Part shown: piece by piece, positions 26,480 to 39,943 of the stretch
Layout of the letters: each line of letters opens with the position of its first letter
How positions within the stretch are numbered: the stretch's first letter is position 1
NCBI GenBank assembly: GCA_039621445.1
Contig: CP154954.1
Location: 4,268,714-4,332,713 of the forward strand
Source: Euglena gracilis
Lineage: Eukaryota; Euglenida; Euglenophyceae; Euglenales
Direction: 5' to 3'
Length of the DNA: 64,000 bases
Notes under the pieces: model-generated
The model's database searches: none
What the model saw: only the letters and a program-made list of their open reading frames with translations
Told to the model about the DNA's origin: nothing
Program-made: the position numbers and the translations under genes

Positions 26480-26701
26480 CTGGTCAAATTGTTCAAGGTT
26501 TGTGAATGGGAACAGTGTGCAGTGTGCGACGAAGAACGGTTGCTTGCAAATGTGCCTCTGCTTTTACATCATTTTCACGGATTATGTAAACCGACACGAA
26601 AACGACTGGCGGAAGGAGATAAAACATACAAAAGTGCACATGGAGCAGAGACAAACTATCTGTCACAGGACGTAACCTACCAAACAGGATGCACTACCTG
26701 A
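26480..26701 (+). CDS. Possible 3' exon after a strong acceptor
   Basis: Directly after a textbook branch site and acceptor (GCTAAC, then TTTTTCTGGTTTTCAG ending at 26479), a frame stays open for about 73 codons to a TGA at 26699. The product is hydrophilic with a Cys cluster (Cys-x4-Cys-x2-Cys, a later His-His-Phe-His and Cys), which might bind metal. No family is recognised, and the upstream exon was not found within the preceding 300 bp. Confidence 0.3.
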   Translation: MVKLFKVCEWEQCAVCDEERLLANVPLLLHHFHGLCKPTRKRLAEGDKTYKSAHGAETNYLSQDVTYQTGCTT

Positions 26702-27184
26702 GACCGGAACTTCTTTGTTATGCAATAATTTGTAATAATTCACAATGGTTGGTGTGCAAATGAATTGTTTCTCAAAAAACGAACGAGTTCCGGAATTTTA
26801 AAAAGTTTATAAAACTGCGCATCTGTCATCTTCCGGTTTCCTAGGTTTGGAATCGATTTTCCAATTTTTCCACCGTGTGTTTCAAATTAAATATTCTCTA
26901 TACCCAAAATATCAGCCTTCTGTTGCACTTGAGGCGACATTTGCGATGATACAAGTTTTCCATGGACCTGAAGCATGTCCGCCCCCGCCCCAATTCTGAG
27001 GACCCCCCCACTCCCAACTAAGGCTAGTGAAGCGCCAATTTTTTGCAACATATGGTAAAACAGGATTCGCGAGGCATGAAACAAGCAGATTTTTGCTTTC
27101 CCAGATGCGGGGCCGACTTTTGTAGAGCATTAGCAGACACTGTTTCCGACAAAAATTCCCCAACTGCGAGTTACGCTATGGAGA

Positions 27185-27525
27185 CAAGCACTCTAAATCC
27201 AAAGAAAATTGGCCAAGTTTTTTCTGGGCCATTTTAAAGCGGTTTTTTGCTACCCCCCCCCCTGCAAGGGTTTGGGCCAAAAACCGCCTAAGACTGATCG
27301 TGGGGGGGTTCCAACAACGAATCTGCCACATTGTTTTTAAAAAAAGAAACCAGTCTAACCCCCCCCTGACGTGTGGTCGGTCACTCTGGATAGAAACACT
27401 CTAAATCCATGGAAAATATTTTCTGGGTCATTGTAAACGGTACTTTTTTTGCTACCCCCCTCCCAAAGGCAAGGGTTTGGGCCAAAAAAACCTATTACTC
27501 ATCCTTCAGGGGGGGGGGTTGCGAC
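27185..27525 (+). repeat. Tandem duplication of about 200 bp
   Basis: CACTCTAAATCCA, TTTTCTGGG(C/T)CATT, TTTTTTGCTACCCCCC and AAGGGTTTGGGCCAAAAA recur in order at 27189-27285 and 27399-27490. Each copy ends near a G run. Confidence 0.75.
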
Positions 27526-28970
27526 ATAGGCCATGCCCACTGTTTTTTCCTGGTACTCTTTTGGGAGGTTATGCAATTTGCACAATGAGGTAGAAATGTT
27601 GCCCCAAAGCTGTTTTATGTTAGGTGTACAACCTCAAAATCGAGTGGGATATTATCCGTTGTCCAATCATTTTTTTTGATAATTCCTTATTTAAAATTAT
27701 CCATCGTTCAGCCAATGTCTCTGGTGACAAACCCCTCTGATAACACAAGGGTTTTTCACTTCGTGTTCCATTCTCAGGCCGAGAGGAAGATGCTGGGATG
27801 TGTCGTCAGCATATGGCACGGGGTCCGTTGGCGCAGTCCCTGGGATCAACGTGACAAATTTTTTCAAATTGGTTTCCTAGCGAACCTGAAAATAATACAT
27901 TGAATACACTGCATTCAAATTCATTTTTTTGTGAAACAATAAGCGAAACTGCGAAGAACGGTCCCTACACAGTTAACGACAAAACATTCACGACATACAC
28001 TTGAAGAACAAATGCCCTAACAACCATGCAACTGGTCGTAAAAATGTTAAACATGAAAAAGACATGTCCAAACTTCTCTTGAGTGTGGGGGGCGTGGGCA
28101 GGTGGGCCACAATAAAATCATTTTTACAAACATGTTTCTCATTATTTCATCAAATACACCAAGCCATTTACTGAACCTGGCGCTCATTATCCGGCTGCTT
28201 CAGACCCAGGGGGTCCAGCAAGCCAAAATAAGAACTGCTGGTTGGGGGGAGGGACGCTGGAAGACGACAAATATCTGTGGAAAAAGAATGAGTGCATTGT
28301 GACTGCAAGGCTCCTCTGAAGAAGTTGAAGAATTTTCTTGGCAAAACCAGGGACAGTCGAAAGAATAGGGGTCATGAACGAAGGAAAAGGTCGCGATTGG
28401 CAGAGGCGTGGCATGGCCGAGGGTGTGGGGAGACTGGCTATCAGTAACAAGCCGCTTCGCTGTCCATCCTGCTGGGTGGAAAGGCACCGAAAATTGTAAA
28501 CGGACCAGCTTGCATCCACTGCTCCAGTGGCACTGTTCGTTCATTCGTTTTGTTTCAGCAGTTATAATTAAGGGTTTTCTGAAGGCGGAGGACCCTACCC
28601 TCCCAGTCGGGCTGCGGACCTTCCCCCAGGGGGGGGGGTCAGCTGAAATAAAAGGAAAATTGAAGCCGGTTTTGCAAATTTTGAACTTTTTGAAAAAAGG
28701 GTCAAAAATGGCCTGAAATGGCATTTTATTGTGGTTTTTGGATTTTCAGCTCCAAATTCTGGCTCAAAAATGCCAACCCAGTTGGATTTGGGCTGTTTTC
28801 CGCTGGCTGGCTGGACCCCCACTGAACTCCCCCCCCCAGGTGGTCAAGCCAGCCCCTTCCTTCTTTTCCAGCCGGCACCTTTTCCCAGTAGGCGTGTGGA
28901 CCCTCGGGGTGGGGGGGGGGAGGTCTTGAAATCCTGACGTTAGGACTAACAACACAAGGCAAAATATACC

Positions 28971-29100
28971 AAAGAAATTCCAAAGAAAGGGGGTCAAGCC
29001 AGCACCTGCTTTTCAAACCAACAACTTTTATAACCAAAGAAATTCCAAAGAAAGGGGGTCAAGCCAGCAGCTGCTTTTCAAACCAACAACTTTTCCCAGT
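28971..29100 (+). repeat. Tandem duplication of 62 bp
   Basis: AAAGAAATTCCAAAGAAAGG, GGTCAAGCCAGCA and GCTTTTCAAACCAACAACTT occur twice in direct succession with few mismatches. Confidence 0.85.
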
Positions 29101-29332
29101 TGGCCTGCGGACCAAAAGGGGGGGAAGGTCCATAAATACTGAGGCTATGCCTAACAACACCAGGCAAAATAGCCCCAAAAGCAAAATTTGTTTTGCCAAC
29201 GTTGCAACGAAATGAACGATGACAGGCATTTCATATCCTTCCCACCAACGATAACAACCTCCCCCCTTCATACAACAACAAAATAGATAAATATTTAAAA
29301 GTGTGAGCACACACACACACACACAGAGAGAG

Positions 29333-31731
<2,399 letters not shown>

Positions 31732-31950
31732 CCAGCACGGACGCGGAGGCGGCAACATCGCAGGTGTGCCACCCCCGGCCTGCCGGAGCTGGTATCTCCG
31801 GCCCTCCAGTTCGGGCCGCACCGGCTGGAGGTGGGCGTGAAAACCGTGCGAGGCCTCCCCCCTCTGCGGCACCCCCCCACCTCCCCTCCCATCCCCTCCC
31901 ATCCCCTCCCATCCCCACCCATTCCCAGAATCCCCCGTCCATACCAATCA

Positions 31951-31952
<2 letters not shown>

Positions 31953-32029
<77 letters not shown>
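31953..32029 (+). repeat. (GA)n microsatellite
   Basis: About 38 GA units, adjoining the repeat element that begins CCGCCTGGCT at 32031. That element itself contains GAGAGAGA at 32061 and 32960, a plausible seed for expansion. Confidence 0.95.
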
Positions 32030-32030
<1 letters not shown>

Positions 32031-32033
<3 letters not shown>

Positions 32034-33110
32034 CCTGGCTCCTTTACCGCTGTGTGCGGAAAAGAGAGAGACACGCGGGAAACCGTGGCCACCACACAAC
32101 GGGTGGAACAAAGTCCCGGCCTTCCTTCCGGGCAACTAGCGCTTGCGAGCCTTCCGAGGCCAGGCGCAGGGGACTGAAGCGCTTCCCCACACAGCCCAAG
32201 ACGGCTAGGGGCTGGGAGTCCGGGGTGAACCGACGCCGCAACCGCCCACGGCGAAAATGATATGGGCTCCCGCCAGCTGACGCGGTTTACAAACATCAGC
32301 TAGGCCACCCCACGCAGCAACCAAGGTGGTGCTTCTCCGCCTGCAAGGGCTCGAGCGCAAAGTCCCGCCCGCACAGCCTCCAGTGCAAGTCGGCACAGAG
32401 GAAAGAGCCACGTGTGGGTGAAGCCCGTGACCCTCCTGGTGAGTCGCGGGTCGGGCTCCCCATACCTTGCTTGGGGTTGAAGCAAGTGGCTCTATGCGGG
32501 CTGTGGCTCCGGGAAGGCTGGCCCATCTCTGGGTGAAGGAGGCGGGCTGACGGGGTGCCAGGACCCCAATCGGCGCCGGCCGTGGACCAGAGTATCCCGT
32601 ATCCCAGAGTGGTGACCACCTTCACGCCAAGGAGTGGGGCGAGTGGCCCCCGGGTCCCCGCTCCTGGCAACCGGAGTTCCTGGGCCATTCCTCAGGTGAC
32701 GGCAGCACCCGAGGGCCATGCATCGCGCGGAGCCGCTCTCCAGGTGGATGCCCAAGGGGCCGTGTCTCGCCCGCCTGGATTGAGCCGTGGGTGGCCCTGA
32801 GGGTCCGCATACCCTTGGGGTCCATGACGCGCCCACCCGCGGAGCATGAGCGCCCCGTCACCAGGCGGTCTGCCCCCACCAGCCGGGCGTCGGGGGCATC
32901 GACAAGGAAGGCCCGGCTGGATCCTAAACCGCCTGGCTCCTTTACCGCTGTGTGCGGAAAAGAGAGAGAGACAGAGAAACACATGTGAAACTGCGGCCAC
33001 CCCATAACGGGTGGAACAAGTCCCAGGGCCCCAGAACCTGTGAGCCTTCCTAGGTCGGGCACAAAGTACCTTTCCTGTGTTTTCCCAAAACAGCAGGGGG
33101 CTTGGATTGT
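32031..33110 (+). repeat. Dispersed repeat with about 180 bp direct terminal repeats
   Basis: The block CCGCCTGGCTCCTTTACCGC, TGTGCGGAAAAGAGAGAG, GGGTGGAACAA, GAGCCTTCC occurs at 32031 and again at 32929, 898 bp apart. The interval between them matches 43700-44410. The arrangement resembles either a small element with direct terminal repeats or a tandem unit of about 900 bp. No reverse transcriptase, primer-binding site or polypurine tract was identified. Confidence 0.7.
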
Positions 33111-33284
33111 TGGTGAAAATACAAACCCCAAAAATGACCCCGAAACCCCCCAAAATTGGCAATTTTTGGCAAATTTGGTAAAAAATGGCATTTTTGATGA
33201 TGGTCGATCTCAAAAAATGGCCAAAAAAGCAGTTTCTGGGTGGTTTGCGGCCGAAAAAATCGTCCCCGGCAGCTTTCATTTTTC

Positions 33285-33375
33285 TTCCCCGAAGGGGGGG
33301 TTTATAAGTCCCGGTTTGGTTGGTCGGCCCGAGGGGGGGGGGTTAGTAAGTGGGGGGGTTTATAAGTGGGGGTGG
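33285..33375 (+). repeat. G-run/core array with TTTATAAGT core
   Basis: GGGGGTTTATAAGTCCCGG, a spacer ending CCCGAGGGGGG, TTAGTAAGT, a G run, TTTATAAGTGGGGG. Same architecture as at 7.5 and 48 kb with a different core word. Confidence 0.6.
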
Positions 33376-33421
33376 GTTTAATTGGTGAGCTGAAGAATTT
33401 TTAATGTGACACACTGAACAC

Positions 33422-33546
33422 TTGCGCAAATGCGCGCACAAGCAATTGGCCTTGGCTGTGTTTGATGAGATGAGATGACGGTTGCAATACCCCAGATTAT
33501 GTCTGAAATGAAAAATGTCCCTGTTGATTTGCGCAATTGTGCCCAC
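33422..33546. other. Two copies of the TTGCGCAWTTGCGC palindromic motif
   Basis: Motif copies at 33422-33439 and 33524-33546, the second reading GTTGATTTGCGCAATTG. If the motif marks introns, as in genes A and B, an unrecognised upstream exon of gene A may lie near. Confidence 0.5.
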
Positions 33547-33584
33547 AATTGTTGACTTTATTTGTACAACGACCCAGATGGTGC

Positions 33585-33955
33585 TGTGTTGTAAATCCCG
33601 CCGAATAACATCCCCATGGGGCTATTATTCGGATAATCGGTTAAATTTTCAGGGGGGCTATTATTCGGGGGGGGGTATTATTCGGATTTTTGGATAACAA
33701 TACGGGGGGGGGGGGGCTATTTTTCGGGGGGAGCTCCAAACACATACAAACATCCTTCTCTCCTTCTCTGATCTTCTTCAAGACATTGTCCATGTCAACA
33801 CTGATGAGGTCGACTCAGAAGCATCGCCACCAGTTTGGCCAAAGGCCTCCAGGGGGGGGGGGCTATTATTCGGATTTTTGGCTAAAATATCCGAGGGGGG
33901 CTATTATTCGGGGGGCTTTTATTTGGGGGGTGCTATTATTCGGGGGGGGGCGGGC
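33585..33955 (+). repeat. G-run/core arrays with CTATTATTCGG core
   Basis: Two arrays in the same orientation, about 33588-33735 and 33850-33955. Each has GGGGCTATTATTCGG, ATTTTTGG(A/C)TAA-type spacers and G runs. They flank about 110 bp that includes a short open frame (33759-33850, acidic residues). The repeated core with G runs recalls subterminal repeats of pogo/Tigger-type transposons; the orientation is direct, not inverted. Confidence 0.65.
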
Positions 33956-34218
33956 AAGGCTCAATGGCAATGCTTTTGTGCTGTCACCTGCCTGCATTTG
34001 ACATACATGGGGGATGGCAAGGCAGGGTACAGCTGCTATTATTATGTTCTTTTTGTTTGTTGGCTTGCGCAATTGCGCATAAACATTTCCAAAAAAAATT
34101 ATGCGACACAGCGTGCAATGCGCATATACCAAAAGTGGGAGGAGGACGATGACGGGGGTGTGTCATTAGATTTGTGGGTTGATGAAAGGTAGCGTGCTGG
34201 CAGACCTGGGGACGACTG

Positions 34219-34892
34219 ATGGAGTCCTCCCAGGCCAGCAGCACCCACTCACACCGCCGTGGCTACGAGGGTTACAGCGAGAAGGCCGCCCTCTCCGCGG
34301 AGGCTGGGAAGCTGATGGGCCTGCTGGTGAAGGCCCACTTCGTCGTTATCTGCGAGGAGTTTGTGGCGGCGGTGGTGCAGCGCGGTCACCCGCTGAAGAC
34401 GCTGGTGGCGGAGGTAGCCCACACCAGGGTGCCGCTGCGGGCGGAGGGCGGCACAGTGCGGCGCTGCGGACGGAGGGCAGTGCGGCGCTGCTGGAGGAGC
34501 TGGCGCGTGAGCCGCGGCGGCAGCAGATTGCGCTGCTGCTGAAAGACGCCTGGGCGGTGTACCGTGCGCTGCGGCAGCACGCCTGCCCGCGGTCGGCGCA
34601 GCGGGTGGTGGCGGAGGAGCACGAGGCGCCGCTGGCGAGGCACCGGGCGGCCAGTCGGCTGCTACGGCCCAGCGACTGCTCCCACAGGTCGTCCAGTCGC
34701 TCGCACGCCCGCTGCCACCGCCACTGCCGGTTCCCGGAGTACCCGGGGTACCCGTCACTGGAGCAGCTGCTGGGGCGCGTCCACCGGGTGTCCGCACAGC
34801 TGGTGCAGTCCGACCTGCCGGCGTTCCTGGAGCTGGTGTTGGAGATCAGCGCGCGGCCGCTGGACGCGCACGAGCTGCGCATACCGCTGGAC
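34219..34892 (+). CDS. Gene A exon 1, unknown protein (frameshifted)
   Basis: ATG at 34219 opens a frame with strongly G/C-ending codons (frame 1). At 34435-34463 a 29 bp segment is imperfectly duplicated by 34464 onward, and afterwards the coding bias continues in frame 3 to at least 34892. Removing one repeat copy would join the two frames. The product is helical and Leu/Ala/Arg-rich, with no recognised domain. A donor at 34893 (GAC|GTGCAT) is phase 0 and pairs with an acceptor at 35349, also phase 0. Without splicing, the frame ends at TGA 34911. Three motif-bearing intron segments separate this from exon 2, and the same motif at 34065 hints that the true first exon may be further upstream. 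Confidence 0.5.
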
Positions 34893-35349
34893 GTGCATCG
34901 GACATCACGATGACTGCTCAGAAGTGTTTTTTTTTCTGCCTTACAAATTGATGGACTCGGTGGGTACTGCTGATCACTGATGCTTCTGTATGTAAAATTA
35001 TATTTCTGACTCTGCCACTCTGCCGTCACTGTATGGAAAAATTTTATTGTATGCGCATGTGCGCAAATGCGCACATATTACTCTGACTTACGTGTTTGAA
35101 AAAATATCTCTAAGGGAGCACCCGCTTCTGGCATTAGATACACATGGATGATTTTTGTACTGATTTATTTGTGCAATTGCGCGCAGATACAACTTTCTCA
35201 GTGCTCATTGAAGGACCTCCCGAAGGACTGTGAAATTTTTTTGAAACAATTGATTTGCGCATTTGCGCGCACAAATTGTCCTTGTTCTGAGTGATTGATC
35301 ACGGACACTGACACTGTCCGTTGTGTGGTCATGCTGATGGGGCTGAGAG
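34893..35349 (+). other. Gene A intron 1 (predicted)
   Basis: GT at 34893 and AG at 35348-35349 give phase 0 on both sides. Codon bias disappears inside. It carries the palindromic motif at 35051-35074, 35171-35184 and 35249-35272, the last reading TTGATTTGCGCATTTGCGCG. Confidence 0.5.
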
Positions 35350-36928
35350 AACGCACGGTGCCCGGTGTGGTGGCCCTTCATGCTGACGGACGACCGGATC
35401 TCCTCCCATATGGGGATGCTGAAGGTCCTCCGCTTTCTGAGGGACGACGTGCTGTGCCGTGTGAAGGCCCCGCTGCCCTGCTGGTGGACATCAACCTGTG
35501 GTACCGCCACCTGAAGGTGGTGTACGGGCGGGAGTTCTAGCAGTGGGATGCGAGCGAGGCGCTGCGGCAGCTGCCCCCGTATGGTGTGTGGCCGCTGCAC
35601 GGCGCGTACAAGCAGGTGCCGACCATGCTGTACCGCCGCCTGCTGCCGCTGTTCCTGTTCCTGCAAGGGGGCAAGATGGTGCACGGGGAGCAGTGGTCCA
35701 CAAACCCGAAGGTGCGGGTGCTGGAGATGTGGGTCTGCGCCATACTGATGGTGCCGACGGACCGCCCTGCCCGCCTGCGACGGCTGTTCCGGACCCTGCG
35801 ACGGTGACAGGACACGTGGCGCCGGAGGTGGAGCGACGCCGGCAGCTGATGCAGCAGGCCCAGCGACGGAAGGAGGAGGCGGAGAGGCAGGCTTCCCAGA
35901 AGGTGCGTCACACGGAGTCCAGCGCCAAGATGCAGCGGGCATGGCAGTCGGGCAGCTGGGAGATGGAGTGCATCCGCCTCTGGAGGAGAGCCGCCGGAAT
36001 GAGGCCCAGGAGAGGCTGGACCGGGACCTGGCGGTGGCGCAGGCGCTGGAGGACCTCCTGTTGGTCTGGCCTGCTTCGCGTTGGCAGGTGCGGGAGTGCC
36101 ACTGGGAGGAGCGGCGGCCGCAGACGGGCACACAGGCGCGGAAGGTGCTGTGCAACGCCCTGGCGATGCTGCTCCACCTGGAGGCGCCGACCCCGGGACA
36201 CCGTGCACGCGGCCACTCGGACTACGTGCGGACGCTGGCGTGTGCGCTGCTGATGTGGGATCGGTGGCACGAGCAGCTGCCCGCCTGTTGCTTCTCGGAG
36301 GAGTCAACGAGGCGACGCTGAGCAGGCTGGGCAGGTCCATGCAGCACCACCCGGAAGCAGTGGAGGTGGAGGACGTGATGGACCTGTACCTCCTGGAGAG
36401 GCAGGGGCAATACGGTGCCCGGGAGCTGAAGGCGGCAGGGGTGGACCGGCGGTGGATGGCGGACTGCCTGTGGAACCTAGACTACCTGCTGGACAGCAGT
36501 GAGCTGTGGCCTCCGTTGGATGCCCCCGACTGGCTGGTGCACGAGATCGTGAGGTTCGCCTCGGTGAGGGGGATGTGTCTGAAGAGCATGCGACAGCTGG
36601 AGGACCTCGATGCGGACGTGGGGGGAGGAGTCGGAGGATGAGGCGGTGGTGCAGCAGTGGCCGGATGGTTGGACGGAACTGCCATCCCTGCTGGCACACG
36701 ATGTCGGACCGAAGGGCGAGACGGTGCTGAAGGATATCCCGCAGTATGCCCTGCAGATGTTATTGAAGGACCAGATGCCCTCCGCCGACGCCACGACGGA
36801 GCTGGACCAGCTCTGCTACGACGCGCAGGCTGGCAGCAGTCACCGGGCCCAGTCGGAGTTGGACTCCTACCAGGTGCACTTGGACAGTGTACATGGGCGC
36901 CGCCGTCCACGCCAGGAGAGAGCAGCTG
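35350..36928 (+). CDS. Gene A exon 2, unknown protein (multiple frameshifts, one TAG)
   Basis: One continuous stretch of strong G/C-ending codon bias that changes frame several times: 1 to 3 near 35475, 3 to 2 near 35800, 2 to 1 near 35980, 1 to 3 near 36300, and 3 to 1 at a G6 run near 36618. A TAG lies in frame at 35538. The first part is aromatic and conserved-looking, with words such as CPVWWPFMLTDDR, LLVDINLWYRHLKVVYG and PPYGVWPLHGAYK. This is followed by a charged helical segment (EVERRRQLMQQAQRRKEEAE) and a Leu-rich part with acidic patches. No family was recognised with confidence. Either this is a decaying gene or the sequence carries many indel errors; two of the shifts are single-G changes in G runs. 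Confidence 0.55.
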
Positions 36929-37538
36929 GTGAGGTAGCAGTCAGATTCACAGTGAGCTATAGCTTCGAGAGGACCATTCACTATGAGACATTCATGCTTC
37001 AAATTGTACAATGAAGAAGCGTTCATTGAAATTTGCGCATTTGCGCTCATCAAAAACAAACATATGTCCATATGGGTTACGTTGTGACACACAGAATAAC
37101 ATCAGTCTCGTTGAAATTGTGCTGTATCAAACAAAATATGTTTTTATTTGCGAATTTGCGCAAATAAAAAACATTTTGTATGCAAAAAACATACAGGCGG
37201 AGCCTTCAGTGGGCGTACATATCAAATGAATTATACCGATGTCCTGCGTGAACAGTCTGAAAGCCTGATAGATAGCAACATATAACAAGACACGCCTGCA
37301 CTTTGTCGTATGCTCAGTTTGAATTGAATTGCTTGAAAAAGAGATTGTCACAAACAAGAGAGGGTTAGAAGGTACGGTATGTCAGAAACTCTGCATTTCT
37401 CAGAGTACTTGCTTTTTTTTTTGCAAATGCAAATCACACCTCCTCCTGAACAAAAATAATACGTTTTTTGGGCGCAATTGCGCAAATCAACATTCCACTT
37501 CAAAAAAATATTGGGTGAATACGCGCTGAATCTGCCAG
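36929..37538 (+). other. Gene A intron 2 (predicted)
   Basis: GTGAGG donor and CTGCCAG acceptor. One base carried from exon 2 plus two from exon 3 complete a codon, so phase agrees. The palindromic motif occurs at 37031-37046, 37147-37165 and 37471-37490; the last is the reverse complement of GTTGATTTGCGCAATTGCGC. Confidence 0.65.
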
Positions 37539-37766
37539 CATCTGCGGCTGTGGAGTCCTCATCCGAGGAGTCGTTGCCCGAGCGACCAACTCGGCGTTCG
37601 CGGTTCGAGTCCGTGGTGGGCGGTGAGCTACCTCCTCAAAAAGGGCGTTCGGACACCTGCGGAACCTGCACGGCGTGGCGCAGCCTCCAGCAGCAGGGAC
37701 ATGGTGCCACCTAGGGCACCGCCGGGTGTGTACGTCCCGTCAGTTCCCTTCGAGGAGTGCAACTGA
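37539..37766 (+). CDS. Gene A last exon (one frameshift)
   Basis: Starts in frame 2 with Ser/Glu/Arg-rich residues and strong third-position bias. After an A5G3 run near 37633 the bias continues in frame 1 to TGA at 37764, giving a Pro-rich C terminus (VPPRAPPGVYVPSVPFEEC). Read without the shift, the frame stops at a TAG at about 37712. The tail looks disordered. Confidence 0.5.
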   Translation, partial: HLRLWSPHPRSRCPSDQLGVRGSSPWWAVSYLLKKGVRTPAEPARRGAASSSRDMVPPRAPPGVYVPSVPFEECN

Positions 37767-38322
37767 AAGATTTTTCTGACGAGGCGACAGCTCAACAACT
37801 TTGGACACAATTTAGGGTCAGTCAATACGCAATTTCGACGCGCACAAGGCCCAAAATAAAAAAAATCATTACTTCTCTCCGCACACGTTCTGCACTTCCC
37901 AAAAACCAGGCCTACGGTTTCCCAACCGTCAACTGCCAATGGTTTAACAATTTCGCAATTAGAATGCGTGACGTGTAACCCCCGGTTTGTGTTGGGCAGT
38001 TTTTGACACAGATAAACAGTTGCAGAATACAGAAACATGGCATACACACACACACACACATGTATCCATACCCCCCCGTCACGAACCAGGAACCAGGAAT
38101 AATTCATTCCTGGGGTTCTGTCATGGTGTTTCACTTTTTTTTTCCAATTTTTGCCCAAAAAATGCCTAAGTCGGATGATTTTTTTGCATAATTTGGGCGG
38201 ATTGCCTACCGGGGGTTAGACGACCTTCCAGTGTGGATGTTTCAGTTGTCGAATGCACAATTCAATCCAGGGCGAGAAAGCCACCCTTTTTTGGAATGCC
38301 GCCTTGCCTCAGGTCACACACC
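37767..38322. other. Intergenic gap between genes A and B
   Basis: No coding signal. A short CA run lies at 38043-38060. The palindromic intron motif is absent, in contrast to the introns on each side. Confidence 0.5.
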
Positions 38323-38711
38323 ATGGCCGACCCTGCTGGTATCCCCCCGGAGGGGGAAGTCACTGTCCCCGGGAGCCCAGGTCCGAGGTGGGGGTGGCTG
38401 GAGCGGAGCCCGCCCCGGCCCCGGCCGCGGCCGCGGCTGCGCAGGAGGAGAAGCCCGCCGCCAAGCCGGGGCGAGTCCGCCCCCGCGGAACCGCCCGGAG
38501 CCTGCCCATCGCCGAGGTGTACAAGGAGGAGGTGAAGAAGTGGGTCACCAGCGCAGGGACGAAGCTGCCGCTGGACGTGCTGCACGTGGGCTCAACTAGT
38601 CCGAGGGGCAGACGCGGCCCCTGGACAACATGGAGGTGGAGCGGAAGCTGCGGCAGCTGCAGCTAAACCCCCCACTGGAGATGGTGCGGGTCACCGTGTG
38701 GCAGAAAGACA
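38323..38711 (+). CDS. Gene B exon 1, tentative ParB-like N-terminal region (frameshifts, one TAG)
   Basis: ATG at 38323 opens an acidic/Pro-rich N terminus. Codon bias then moves to frame 3 near 38383, giving an Ala/Pro-rich linker and LPIAEVYKEEVKKWVTSAG, and to frame 2 near 38590, with a TAG at 38597. The end reads QTRPLDNMEVERKLRQLQ, then hydrophobic MVRVTVWQKD, and joins exon 2 YVLVSGQH. The order (Arg-Pro-Leu-Asp, helix, beta strand, Tyr-Val-Leu-Val-x-Gly-x-His) is what a ParB/sulfiredoxin-like domain would show, with Ser-Gly-Gln-His in place of the bacterial Gly-Glu-Arg-Arg-type motif. This is judged by eye, without a profile search. Ends at donor 38712. Confidence 0.45.
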
Positions 38712-39019
38712 GTATGTTATGTCTTGTGTCTGTGTGCGGATGTGTCATATGTGCCTTTTGCATTGGCCCAATTTATTTGGAGTCGGTTTGCGGAATGAAC
38801 ACAATTTTTGCGAACACATATGGACAAGTCTTTGTTGTATTGTATTTGGGTTCTGGTTTGATTTGCGCATTTACGCGCACATACACACCATGCGTTGATT
38901 TGCGCATTTGCACGCACACACACGCGCAATGTGTTGTTTTGTGCATTTGCGTGCACATACGCACACCTGTTCTGTTGATGCGCGCTGCTGCACACACATT
39001 CCATTCATTCTCTTCACAG
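38712..39019 (+). other. Gene B intron 1 (predicted)
   Basis: GTATGT donor and TTCTCTTCACAG acceptor. One plus two bases complete a codon, so phase agrees on both sides. Carries the motif at 38858-38880, 38895-38918 and 38941-38964. Confidence 0.7.
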
Positions 39020-39115
39020 AGGACAAATACGTGCTGGTCAGCGGGCAGCACATCACGTGCCCGCTGAAGTGGTGGGCGGAGAGCTTCCGGGCCCGGAAGC
39101 TGAACCCGCCGAAGG
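39020..39115 (+). CDS. Gene B exon 2
   Basis: Continues the tentative ParB-like region (YVLVSGQH, then a Trp-Trp helix) and ends in a basic RARKLNPPK segment. A GT at 39116 can serve as donor. The following gap (about 39116-39255) contains four CGTGCAG/CATGCAG-type repeats and no codon bias. Confidence 0.5.
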
Positions 39116-39255
39116 GTTCATCCTTTTATTTGTTTGTTTCTGGTTTTGCTTCCCCTCTCGTGCAGCCCCTCCCGTGCAGCCGCTCTCGTGTAGCCCATCT
39201 CATGCAGCCACTCTCGTGCAGCCCCTTCTGTGTCTGAAATATGCATCAAATGAAG

Positions 39256-39480
39256 TACTATGGCCAGGGCAAGTATGTCCTGGCTACCGTGCCCCACAAC
39301 CTGACGCCGGTGCACCTGCGGCGGGCCGCCAGAGGCGACGTCCAGGCCATCCAATCTGCGGTGAAAGAGCTGTCCATCCCGCGCCAACCTTCTGGCGAAG
39401 GGGAAAGACCTCTCCCCGTGCCGGCTGTGCGGCTAGCGGCGGCCTACCGGCAGGCCGGGTGGGACCGGTCCGTCGCACAG
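39256..39480 (+). CDS. Gene B exon 3 (boundaries approximate)
   Basis: Open with G/C-ending codons: YYGQGKYVLATVPHNLTPVH, then a helix with Arg-Gly-Asp. Around 39388 the bias briefly favours another frame (Leu-Leu-Ala-Lys-Gly-Lys...Cys-Arg-Leu-Cys) before returning, suggesting another compensated shift. No acceptor fits both phase and consensus; the AG at 39254-39255 is the nearest. The end may be a GC donor (CAG|GCGTGA) at 39481 or a GT at 39483. Confidence 0.4.
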
Positions 39481-39591
39481 GCGTGATCCCACTACATTCA
39501 AATTACTGCAGCTTGATGCCATAATTGATGCCATTGTGCATTTTTTTGCTTTTGCGCGCACCAACACAATGGATCCATGGTGAGTGCTGGG

Positions 39592-39631
<40 letters not shown>

Positions 39632-39644
39632 GTCATCTGCGCAG
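39481..39644 (+). other. Gene B intron 3 with (GT)n
   Basis: Ends in a clear acceptor, CATCTGCGCAG. Contains a run of GT at 39597-39631 and TTTTGCGCGCACC near 39550. The donor is GC at 39481 if reading continues without a shift. Confidence 0.5.
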
Positions 39645-39943
39645 GGCGACGTCATCAAGATGTGCGCGCCGCTGCAGCGGCTGGTGGAGGAGACCCCGGA
39701 GGCCATGGCGGGCCTCCTCAGTGTGGAGTCGGCGCTGGCAGCGCGGGGCCGCACGCTGCTGTCTTCGCACATGCGGTCCCTCCGGCGGCGGCTGACGCCC
39801 GAGGTGGGCGGCCAGGCCAGTGGGGGAGGAGAAGGCGGTGCGGTGCCTCCTGTACAAATCCGGTGGGAAGGAGGTGCCGGTGGAGGCGCTGGGGGCCGCG
39901 GTGGGCCTCGTCATCGTGGAGGTCAACCACAACACGGGCTCAG
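39645..39943 (+). CDS. Gene B exon 4 (one frameshift at a G run)
   Basis: Frame 3 from 39645 (GDVIKMCAPLQRLVEETPEA, helical) changes to frame 1 at a G5 run near 39826 and continues to AVGLVIVEVNHNTGSG. The shift equals one extra G in GTGGGGGAGGAG. The downstream edge has no GT: the coding bias ends at CTCAG|GATTCTG, which would be a GA donor if real. Confidence 0.5.

Noticed and set aside
35205-36340. Minus-strand frames of 267-316 codons opposite gene A
   Set aside because: Shadows of the GC-rich plus-strand coding region; third-position bias and intron phases support the plus strand.
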